Shown here: positions 1-6,040 of the stretch, in pieces
Position numbering within the stretch: position 1 is the first letter of the stretch
Layout: each line of letters begins with the position of its first letter
Origin: an uncultured bacterium
GTDB taxonomy: Bacteria > Bacteroidota > Bacteroidia > CAILMK01
DNA: 7,226 nucleotides
Assembly (NCBI GenBank): GCA_903835275.1
Contig: CAILMK010000349.1
Span: forward strand, 1-7,226
Reading direction: 5' to 3'
Notes under the pieces: generated by a model
What the model saw: the letters and a program-made list of their open reading frames with translations, nothing else
What the model was told of the DNA's origin: nothing
Databases searched by the model: none
Translations under genes and position numbers: made by a program

Positions 1-536
1 AGCGGCATCCTTTTCTTTTTGCCAGTTAATTCTTTTTCGGGAAAATCAGGTTTATTGCTTTTTGAAAGTGCGACCGAAATATCTAATCCAACTTCTATCC
101 AATGTTTTAAATCTTTTTCATTCTCAGGACTACCAAATTTTTCCCAACTTTCCTTTATGAGATTTAGATTGATGTACCAAATTTTTTCTGCTGTGCCATT
201 TGTTAAATAGCTAAGTGATGTCAAACGCTGTTGCCCATCTAAGACTAAGTATTTAGGCGGAACCTTGTCTTTGTTATTATAGTTAAACAAACGAGTTTCA
301 GGAGGAATGATCTCATTGAAATTTACCCAAGCAAGCAATGGGTTTTCTTTATTTAATTCAAGTAATAGAATCGACCCTATTGGATGTCCGAGTAAAACTG
401 ATTCAAACAGAGCTTTTATATTAGAATCTTTCCAGATGTAATCTCTTTGAAATTCTGGCAATTGATAATCTCCGATGTAAATTTGTTCAATTACTCCTGT
501 AAGACTGAGGTCTTTTGAATTTGTTGTTGATTCCAT
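1..536 (-). CDS. DUF262 domain protein, N-terminal part (cut by left window edge)
   Basis: An open frame starts with ATG at 536 and runs off the left edge with no stop, giving 178 complete codons. The product begins MESTTNSKDLSLTGVIEQIY. Two DUF262 hallmarks are visible: a Q-L-P-E-F-Q-R-D-Y-I-W block at residues 25-35, followed by a helix and a G-H-P-I-G-S-I-L-L segment (50-58), and the D-G-Q-Q-R-L-T-S-L motif at 100-108. In this family (GmrS half of GmrSD, SspE, BrxU) the DGQQR region belongs to a ParB-like NTPase domain. It is usually joined to, or next to, a DUF1524 HNH nuclease that cuts modified foreign DNA; that part is not in the window, so the nuclease role is inference. The gene looks richer in A+T than the metabolic genes, which fits an accessory gene. 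It reads in the same direction as glmS but is separated from it by a terminator. No Shine-Dalgarno sequence precedes the ATG. The domain call is firm; the function is open. Confidence 0.88.
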   Translation of the reverse strand, partial: MESTTNSKDLSLTGVIEQIYIGDYQLPEFQRDYIWKDSNIKALFESVLLGHPIGSILLLELNKENPLLAWVNFNEIIPPETRLFNYNNKDKVPPKYLVLDGQQRLTSLSYLTNGTAEKIWYINLNLIKESWEKFGSPENEKDLKHWIEVGLDISVALSKSNKPDFPEKELTGKKKRMP

Positions 537-615
537 AATTATTATCCAAATTTAAATAATCGCCATTAAAGACTCATTCATCTTTTCATTATGGCAAATA
601 ATTAATAATTCTATA

Positions 616-623
616 CAAATTTA
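616..623 (-). promoter_or_regulatory. Possible -7 box for the DUF262 gene
   Basis: Read on the minus strand this is TAAATTTG, an exact match to the Bacteroidota -7 consensus TAnnTTTG. It would give a leader of roughly 70 nt before the ATG at 536. A second identical octamer lies at 547-554, too close to the start codon for a normal leader. Neither has a good TTTG at the usual 19-21 nt spacing upstream, and the DNA is so AT-rich that chance matches are likely. Confidence 0.25.
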
Positions 624-654
624 CATTTTTATAATTACAATGTAAAAAAAATGG

Positions 655-702
655 TTAATGCTTAATACTAAAGCAGTAAATTTCCATTAAAGGGCATTAA
701 GC
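655..702. repeat. Overlapping inverted repeats in glmS-DUF262 spacer
   Basis: TTAATGC at 655-661 is the exact reverse complement of GCATTAA at 694-700, and the overlapping GCTTAAT at 660-666 is the exact reverse complement of ATTAAGC at 696-702. The two pairings are mutually exclusive and enclose about 30 nt. They sit just past the glmS terminator and upstream of the DUF262 gene. AT-rich sequence of this kind yields such repeats by chance fairly easily, so no function is assigned. Confidence 0.35.
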
Positions 703-734
703 AAAAAAGCCCCACAGAATCATGCGAGGCTTTT
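703..734 (-). terminator. Rho-independent terminator of glmS
   Basis: Read on the minus strand, AAAAGCCTC (734-726) pairs with GGGGCTTTT (713-705) to give a 9-bp stem with one U-G wobble and a 12-nt loop, running into six T residues (708-703). It begins 21 bp after the glmS stop codon. The wobble becomes a C-A mismatch on the plus strand, so the hairpin is better formed for leftward transcription. It separates the glmS transcript from the DUF262 gene. Confidence 0.7.
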
Positions 735-755
735 AAATATTTTTATCAAAGCGAA

Positions 756-2600
756 TTACTCCACCGTCACACTCTTCGCAAGATTCCTTGGTTGGTCTAC
801 GTTGCAACCGCGCATTACTGCGATGTGGTAGGCAAGTAATTGCAATGGAACTACGGAGAGCAATGGGGACAGCATTTCATCCGTTTCAGGAATTTCTATC
901 AGGTGGTCGGCGAGTTCTGCAATGGCGGTATCTCCTTCTGTTACGATGGCGATGATCTTTCCTTTACGCGCCTTTACTTCCTGGATATTGCTCACTACCT
1001 TTTCATAGTTTTGCTTGTTGGTGGCAATAACTACAATCGGCATGCTTTCATCTATGAGAGCGATAGGCCCGTGCTTCATTTCTGCAGCAGGATAACCTTC
1101 CGCGTGTATATAGGATATTTCTTTCAGTTTCAATGCGCCTTCCAGTGCCACAGGGAACTGTATTCCCCTGCCAAGATAGAGGCAGTTAGGTGCGTCCTTA
1201 TAAATGTCGGCTATGTATTTTATCTGATCGTCTTTTTTGAGTACTTCCTTTACTTTCTCAGGGATCTCCACCATGCCCTTGAGTATTTCAGCCATCCGCG
1301 CTTTGGTGATCTTGCCACGTTTTTGTGCCATCTTCAATGCCACCATAGTAAGGACTGTTACCTGCGCGGTAAATGCCTTGGTGGATGCCACGCCGATTTC
1401 AGGACCTGCGTGCGTATATACACCTCCATCCGTCATGCGTGGAATACTCGCGCCAACTACATTGCAAATACCGAATATGGTAGCGCCTTGTCCCTTGGCA
1501 AGTTCCAAAGCAGCAAGTGTATCGGCAGTTTCTCCGGATTGGGAAATAGCGATTACAAAATCCCCTGCAAGAATGATCGGATTGCGGTAACGGAATTCCG
1601 AAGCGTATTCCACTTCTACCGGTATGCGCGCCAATTCTTCAATAAGATATTCGCCTACCAGTCCTGCATGCCATGATGTACCACATGCTACAATGATAAT
1701 GCGGTTTATTTTATCCAGACTATTTTCAAATTTTGTAAATCCACCCAACTGAACCTGGTTATCTACTACTCGGATACGTCCGCGCATGCAATCCATTAAT
1801 GATTCAGGCTGGGAGAAAATTTCTTTTAGCATGAAATGCTCAAAGCCGCCTTTTTCTAGGGCTTCAAGATTTATTTCAAGTTGGGAAATGTATGGATTTT
1901 GAATTTCGTTTTCTATTGTTTTGATAACGATATTTCCACCCCTCACAGAGGCTACTTCATTATCCTGAAGGTATATTACATTGCGGGTATATTCTACAAT
2001 TGGTGTCGCATCAGAAGCAAAGAAATATTCATTTTCCCCAACACCGATTACCAGCGGACTACCCTTGCGGGCTGCAATCAAAACATCCGGTTCGTTGCGG
2101 GAAAGAATTACAATAGCATATGCTCCTACTACTTCATGAAGAGCAATGCGCACTGCTTCTTCAAGCAAAACATTTTGATTTTTCTGAATATCCTGGATCA
2201 GGTGCACCAATACTTCTGTATCGGTATCACTGACAAATTTGTATCCGCGCTTGATTAGCTCTTTCTTCAATACATCATGGTTTTCAATAATACCATTGTG
2301 GATTACGGAAAGCATATTATCATCCGAATTGTGAGGATGTGCATTGGTATTATTTGGTGCCCCGTGGGTAGCCCAGCGTGTATGGCCCATACCAACATGA
2401 CCGTTGATGTTTTTATTCTGAATGTATTCACTCAGGTCAGCCACCTTGCCCGCAATCTTGTAGGTATTAATGGTGCTGCTGTTTTCATCAATCAATGAAA
2501 TACCCGCGCTGTCATAGCCACGGTATTCAAGTCTTTGAAGTCCTTTTATAAGAATGGGACATGCATCCCTGTGCCCGATGTAAGCTACTATTCCACACAT
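756..2600 (-). CDS. glmS: Glutamine--fructose-6-phosphate aminotransferase (isomerizing)
   Basis: GlmS turns fructose-6-phosphate and glutamine into glucosamine-6-phosphate and glutamate, the committed cytoplasmic step to UDP-GlcNAc for peptidoglycan and LPS. The 614-residue product has normal length. It begins MCGIVAYIG, so Met removal exposes the Ntn-hydrolase nucleophile Cys2. The glutaminase domain (about 2-230) carries G-H-T-R-W-A-T-H-G at 72-80 and H-N-G-I-I-E-N-H at 101-108. The first SIS domain (about 290-430) has C-G-T-S (306-309), S-Q-S-G-E-T (353-358) and S-T-K (406-408). The second (about 460-600) has L-E-G-A-L-K-L-K-E and K-H-G-P. By alignment from memory to E. coli GlmS, Glu494, His510 and Lys609 match the isomerase Glu488, His504 and Lys603. 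The C-terminus N-L-A-K-S-V-T-V-E is canonical. It lies 92 bp after aroF; I see no glmS ribozyme and no strong promoter in the gap, so co-transcription with aroF is possible. Confidence 0.98.
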   Translation of the reverse strand: MCGIVAYIGHRDACPILIKGLQRLEYRGYDSAGISLIDENSSTINTYKIAGKVADLSEYIQNKNINGHVGMGHTRWATHGAPNNTNAHPHNSDDNMLSVIHNGIIENHDVLKKELIKRGYKFVSDTDTEVLVHLIQDIQKNQNVLLEEAVRIALHEVVGAYAIVILSRNEPDVLIAARKGSPLVIGVGENEYFFASDATPIVEYTRNVIYLQDNEVASVRGGNIVIKTIENEIQNPYISQLEINLEALEKGGFEHFMLKEIFSQPESLMDCMRGRIRVVDNQVQLGGFTKFENSLDKINRIIIVACGTSWHAGLVGEYLIEELARIPVEVEYASEFRYRNPIILAGDFVIAISQSGETADTLAALELAKGQGATIFGICNVVGASIPRMTDGGVYTHAGPEIGVASTKAFTAQVTVLTMVALKMAQKRGKITKARMAEILKGMVEIPEKVKEVLKKDDQIKYIADIYKDAPNCLYLGRGIQFPVALEGALKLKEISYIHAEGYPAAEMKHGPIALIDESMPIVVIATNKQNYEKVVSNIQEVKARKGKIIAIVTEGDTAIAELADHLIEIPETDEMLSPLLSVVPLQLLAYHIAVMRGCNVDQPRNLAKSVTVE

Positions 2601-2692
2601 ACTTTAGAATATTATTTTATGCCGATTCTGTTTTATTGATCCTTGTATTTCAACTTTAAAAACAGGGTCAAACTAAAAAGCAAACCGTATCT

Positions 2693-3766
2693 TTATACTG
2701 ACACGACGTTTTCGGAAGGCTTTGCGTTAGTTTTTTTAGAACTGTTATCGCAATCCAATGAACGCCCTACCGCGGTAGCAACTGCATTTGCCTTATTGAC
2801 CAAGTCTTTAAACTGCTCCAAATATAATGATTGCATTCCATCTGACAAAGCCTTGTCAGGATCAGGATGAATTTCCACCATTATTCCATCTGCTCCTGCC
2901 GCTACAGATGCCAGTGCCATAGGTGTCACTAGATCCCTTCTGCCGGTGCCGTGACTCGGATCTGCAAATACAGGTAGATGTGACAGCTCCTTTATCAACG
3001 GAATAGCAGCTACATCCATGGTATTCCTGACTGTTGTGTCAAAAGTACGAATGCCGCGTTCGCACAATATTACCTTTTCATTTCCTGAAGAAAGAATGTA
3101 TTCGGCCGCCATCAGCCACTCGCTAATCTTGGAATACATGCCTCTTTTCAAAAGAACAGGTTTGTCTATTTTACCAAGTTGCTTCAGGAAATAATAATTC
3201 TGCATATTGCGGGAGCCGACTTGCAGGATATCTGCATATTCGGAAACTTCAGCTATCAGGGAAGAATCAATGACTTCGGTTACTACCCGAAGACCGTATG
3301 CGTCTGCTGCTTTTCTGATCAGTTGCAAACCTTCCTTTCCCAGCCCCTGGAATCGATACGGGGAAGTACGTGGTTTATAAGCACCGCCTCGAATAAATTT
3401 CACTCCCATTCCATGAAGATATTCCGCTACTTTAAATATCTGCTCTTCGGATTCAACAGAACATGGGCCGGCGATAATATTTATTTCATTTCCGCCAATG
3501 AGTTGGCCGGCAACATTGAACATTGTCGGCGCCTTTTTCCATCCCCCGGATGCAAGAAGATATTCCTTTGGGGTTTCTGCCAGTTCCTCTACAAAAGGTA
3601 GACTTGTAAAATATGCTATTTGTGATTCAAGGAGAGTTGAAAACAAAAGGAAAATGCTTTGGCCGTAAATTTCACGGTATTCAAAATTTATTCCTTGTTC
3701 CTGCAAGAAAGATGAAAGCACTTCTTTCTGCTGAAGACTGATTTCATTTTTTAATTTTACGATCAA
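2693..3766 (-). CDS. aroF: 3-deoxy-7-phosphoheptulonate (DAHP) synthase, type Ib, with N-terminal regulatory domain
   Basis: This enzyme condenses phosphoenolpyruvate with erythrose-4-phosphate to DAHP, the entry step of the shikimate pathway to aromatic amino acids. In the 357-residue product, residues 1-75 resemble the ferredoxin/ACT-like regulatory domain of the Thermotoga-type enzyme (start M-I-V-K-L-K), which in that group senses Tyr or Phe. The TIM barrel follows, with I-I-A-G-P-C-S-V-E (97-105), R-G-G-A-Y-K-P-R-T-S-P-Y (126-137), L-L-K-R-G (205-209), D-P-S-H-G-T-G (269-275) and V-E-I-H-P (297-301). Probable metal ligands are Cys102, His272, Glu298 and Asp309. There is no chorismate mutase domain, only a short polar tail after about 335. 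The start is TTG: the frame is closed by a TGA two codons upstream and no ATG occurs before residue 82. That TTG overlaps the TGA of the lipoprotein gene, so translational coupling is likely. The symbol follows common usage for this class; aroA or aroG names are also used. Confidence 0.95.
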   Translation of the reverse strand: MIVKLKNEISLQQKEVLSSFLQEQGINFEYREIYGQSIFLLFSTLLESQIAYFTSLPFVEELAETPKEYLLASGGWKKAPTMFNVAGQLIGGNEINIIAGPCSVESEEQIFKVAEYLHGMGVKFIRGGAYKPRTSPYRFQGLGKEGLQLIRKAADAYGLRVVTEVIDSSLIAEVSEYADILQVGSRNMQNYYFLKQLGKIDKPVLLKRGMYSKISEWLMAAEYILSSGNEKVILCERGIRTFDTTVRNTMDVAAIPLIKELSHLPVFADPSHGTGRRDLVTPMALASVAAGADGIMVEIHPDPDKALSDGMQSLYLEQFKDLVNKANAVATAVGRSLDCDNSSKKTNAKPSENVVSV

Positions 3767-5145
3767 TGCTCAGGTATTTTGGTATAAATTATTCTCAGGT
3801 ATGGACCTGATTTAACATTAAGAGTATTTGTATTTTGAAGAATGATCCTAGTGGATGTCAGAGGATTGTCAGAAGGGATAAACAAGTTAAGCCCCTGATA
3901 TTTCAAACCACCGGGTTTATTATAGTTTGGCATCTTGCGGAACCTGTCTATCACATTCTGGATATGGTGTGTAAGAATGAAACTATAACTTCTTTGGCTT
4001 GGCCTCCATGCGCCACCGTAATCTCCATAGGTACCATCAATAAATCCCTGGTTAAAATCGGAATTCAATGATTCGTTGGTTCCGTCAATAGCACGCGGAT
4101 AAAGGTATAACTGCGAAGGCTCCCTGATATATCCGCCATTACCTGAAGTAGCTTCAGGGAATACAAGTTCTGCTTCATTAATGGCAGTAGTGCCATTATT
4201 CATCATCCATGAAAGATCCGGCAGATCTATCCTTGATTTCAAGCCTCCGGTTGCCTGTAAATACACTTTTGGCTGACCCGGTTTATTAATAATGGACGTT
4301 ACTTTATTTGAATAGTTGTGTGAATACGTATTTACCCTATATGCATCCACTGCATTAAGAATAAAAGTATCCTCCGTTGAAGTTCCTGAACTGCGGTAAT
4401 AGATCACAAGCTTTGATCGTGCATCGGATAAGTTAAAATTAATGATTCCCCCAGTTTTGCCATTAATGGCACTATGATCAGGAATGAGTGCAATTCCCGG
4501 AAATGTATCCAGGAAGGAAACATCATCGCCAAGGATCACTGAACCTGATGTAAGCATACGCTTGGCATAGGCTGTGTCAAAATATATTTTTAAAGTACTA
4601 TCCGTTTTTTTGAAAGCACCTTTGTAATTGGCAATTTTAACAGCTGTATTGGGAACCAGGGAGGTGCTATTTGTGAAATACGCTACGGAGCCATCAATAT
4701 TACCCTGCAAAGGATAGAAGTTCCAGCTTTGCGCTTCGGCAAAATTCCCTGTTTGCTGACTGGAATCGCCATAAACCATATAAAGAAAAGCGGAATCAAC
4801 ATGAGGAGAAACAGGAGCCGCTATAAGAAGCGTTTGCAGCCTTAGCTCGAAAAAAAGCCTTGCATCAGAAGCGCCCAGTTCAGGATCATTGAAGCTTCCC
4901 GCCATATCTCCGCTCAGGTTATTGGAACGCAAGGAATCCAGGTACTGGGTTTGAAGAAACAACGGAAGAATCGTATCCTTCACATTGAAGTGAGAGGCGG
5001 GTAACGATGTCTTTAACGTGAAAGCAGTCGGCTTATCACAAGCAGCAAGAAAAAAGAGGGCTGCAAAGGCAGCCCCGCTTATAAGTGTGTATTTATCTAC
5101 TATTCGCCAGAACGTTATCTTCCAGCAAGCTTTGGTAAAATTCAT
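3763..5145 (-). CDS. DUF4270 family lipoprotein
   Basis: The product is about 460 residues long (start at ATG 5145). Residues 1-36 form a lipoprotein signal: a basic stretch, a hydrophobic run T-L-I-S-G-A-A-F-A-A-L-F-F and the lipobox L-A-A-C, giving lipidated Cys36, so it should be anchored in the cell envelope. The mature part resembles the Bacteroidota DUF4270 family: S-F-N-D-P-E-L-G-A-S-D-A-R-L-F-F-E near the N-terminus, an H-V-D-S-A-F-L-Y-M strand, a centre rich in beta-strands with aromatic residues (K-L-V-I-Y-Y-R), and Y-L-R-I-I-Y near the end. No catalytic motif is visible and its function is unknown. The classical Bacteroidota surface-export signal (K followed by acidic residues after Cys) is not obvious. 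No ATG, GTG or TTG lies in frame between 5145 and the lipobox, so the gene must start inside the upstream GT5-like gene. An ATG at 5172 would add nine residues and a longer overlap; GGAAAG lies before 5145. It is followed by aroF with a 4-bp overlap. Confidence 0.85.
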   Translation of the reverse strand: MNFTKACWKITFWRIVDKYTLISGAAFAALFFLAACDKPTAFTLKTSLPASHFNVKDTILPLFLQTQYLDSLRSNNLSGDMAGSFNDPELGASDARLFFELRLQTLLIAAPVSPHVDSAFLYMVYGDSSQQTGNFAEAQSWNFYPLQGNIDGSVAYFTNSTSLVPNTAVKIANYKGAFKKTDSTLKIYFDTAYAKRMLTSGSVILGDDVSFLDTFPGIALIPDHSAINGKTGGIINFNLSDARSKLVIYYRSSGTSTEDTFILNAVDAYRVNTYSHNYSNKVTSIINKPGQPKVYLQATGGLKSRIDLPDLSWMMNNGTTAINEAELVFPEATSGNGGYIREPSQLYLYPRAIDGTNESLNSDFNQGFIDGTYGDYGGAWRPSQRSYSFILTHHIQNVIDRFRKMPNYNKPGGLKYQGLNLFIPSDNPLTSTRIILQNTNTLNVKSGPYLRIIYTKIPEH

Positions 5146-5929
5146 AATGACTTTCCGCGAAGTTATCCGCATCTTTATCCCTGTAATCCAGGAATGGCTT
5201 GTTTAATTTATGAATGAATTTGTGTAATCCGGCATCCACATCGGGACTGCCAATCGTTATAGCATCAGCATACTGAACTCCTGTTTTGTAGAAATCCATA
5301 ATGCCCGGGTTTTCAAGAAAAGCGAAATGCGACTTGTCCTGTCCGTTCACAATAGCCTTGTCAGTAAAATTCTTGCCCATTGTTTCAGTGAAGGTATTCT
5401 CAAATACAGTGTAAATAAAACGTGTATTCTTGAACATCGGCTCGTTACGGAGTACCGTACGTGCATACATACCCACCAGTCCGCTCATCCAACCCTGGCA
5501 ATGGATAATGTCAGGAATCCATCCAAGCTTGTGAATGATTTCAATCACTCCTTTATTGAAGAATATAGCTCGCTCATCGTTATCAGCGAAAAACTTACCT
5601 TCATCATCGTGCAAATAATCCCTTTTTTGGAAGAAATCTTCGTTATCGAGGAAATAAATCTGCATTTTAGCTGCGGGTAAGGAAGCTACTTTTATCAGTA
5701 AAGGATTGTCATCATCTCCTACAGGAACATTAATCCCTGAAAGCCTGATCACTTCGTGTAAACGGTGCTTGCGTTCCTTGATACTACCGAAACGTGGCAT
5801 GAACACCCGGACTTCCATTTCCTTGTCCTGCATTTTCTGGGGCAGCTCTCGTGCGCTGTCAGCCATAGCAGTTAGTTGGTAATAAGGAGTCATTTCATGC
5901 GTTACATACAGAATTTTCATTTTTGCCAT
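5093..5929 (-). CDS. Glycogen/starch synthase-like protein, GT5 N-terminal domain only
   Basis: The 278-residue product matches only the N-terminal Rossmann half of family-5 glycosyltransferases, which extend alpha-1,4-glucan from ADP-glucose. It has M-K-I-L-Y-V-T-H-E-M-T-P-Y (4-16), a D-K-E-M-E-V-R-V-F-M-P-R-F-G strand (35-48), Y-F-L-D-N-E-D-F-F (92-100), and I-P-D-I-I-H-C-Q-G-W-M-S-G-L (138-151), the counterpart of the family H-x-H-D-W block. Full-length enzymes have about 480 residues. The C-terminal domain is absent, and the K-T-G-G-L motif expected near residues 17-21 reads Q-L-T-A-M. Normal glucan synthesis therefore looks doubtful; a binding, regulatory or different transferase role is possible. 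It is not an obvious frameshift product, because the next gene is an unrelated lipoprotein. It appears to be the first gene of the leftward run and diverges from panC. An ATG at 5920 is an alternative start. I recall similar short proteins beside panC and DUF4270 genes in other Bacteroidota. Confidence 0.85.
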   Translation of the reverse strand: MAKMKILYVTHEMTPYYQLTAMADSARELPQKMQDKEMEVRVFMPRFGSIKERKHRLHEVIRLSGINVPVGDDDNPLLIKVASLPAAKMQIYFLDNEDFFQKRDYLHDDEGKFFADNDERAIFFNKGVIEIIHKLGWIPDIIHCQGWMSGLVGMYARTVLRNEPMFKNTRFIYTVFENTFTETMGKNFTDKAIVNGQDKSHFAFLENPGIMDFYKTGVQYADAITIGSPDVDAGLHKFIHKLNKPFLDYRDKDADNFAESHYEFYQSLLEDNVLANSR

Positions 5930-5971
5930 ACAGATTTGCCTATGCTTTGGGGATAATGGTTAATATTACTA

Positions 5972-6003
5972 CAAAATTAAGGAAAAAACCGCAATTTGCG
6001 AAA
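5972..6003 (-). promoter_or_regulatory. Promoter for the GT5-like / DUF4270 / aroF run
   Basis: On the minus strand the box TAATTTTG (5979-5972) fits the Bacteroidota -7 consensus TAnnTTTG exactly. Twenty nt upstream is TTTC (6003-6000), one base off the -33 TTTG. Transcription would begin around 5966, leaving a leader of about 35-40 nt before the ATG at 5929. There is no other good candidate upstream of the gene. Confidence 0.5.
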
Positions 6004-6005
6004 TT
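5990..6005. promoter_or_regulatory. Nested palindromes between the divergent promoters (candidate operator)
   Basis: CGCAA-T-TTGCG (5990-6000) and AATTT-GCG-AAATT (5993-6005) are two overlapping odd-length palindromes in the 111-bp gap between the GT5-like gene and panC. They cover the -33 region of the leftward promoter and lie just upstream of the rightward -7 box, where a repressor or activator could affect both directions. No regulator gene is present in the window, and the site is a structural prediction only. Confidence 0.35.
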
Positions 6006-6010
6006 TCTCT

Positions 6011-6018
6011 TAGTTTTG
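6011..6018 (+). promoter_or_regulatory. panC: -7 box of the panC promoter
   Basis: TAGTTTTG matches TAnnTTTG exactly and lies 22 bp before the panC ATG, which implies a very short leader. No TTTG sits at the preferred 19-21 nt upstream; the nearest one (5995-5998) is only 12 nt away. The box is directly followed by a GGGG-TCTTT-CCCC hairpin (6018-6030). Confidence 0.45.
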
Positions 6019-6040
6019 GGGTCTTTCCCCGAACGCTGCT

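Noticed and set aside
840..1676. Long open frame (278 codons) on the plus strand inside glmS
   Set aside because: It lies fully antisense to a well-conserved glmS, its product shows no recognisable domain, and its composition (many Cys, Phe, Tyr, His) is typical of a shadow frame.
2601..2692. glmS ribozyme/riboswitch or strong promoter in the aroF-glmS gap
   Set aside because: The 92-bp gap is too short and AT-rich for the ribozyme core, which is a Gram-positive feature. A TTGACC-17-ATACAA match and a TAGTTTG are present, but neither fits the Bacteroidota consensus well.
2693..2765. Chorismate mutase domain at the aroF C-terminus, as in some Bacteroidota DAHP synthases
   Set aside because: Only about 20 polar residues follow the TIM barrel; there is no room for an AroQ helix bundle.
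3179..3601. Plus-strand open frame of 140 codons inside aroF
   Set aside because: Antisense to the conserved barrel of DAHP synthase, with no recognisable motif and no promoter or ribosome site.
3763..5145. Missing C-terminal glycogen synthase domain as a frameshifted remnant downstream of the GT5-like gene
   Set aside because: The following frame encodes a lipobox and DUF4270-like sequence with no GT5 C-terminal motifs, so the short GT5 protein is not an evident frameshift product.
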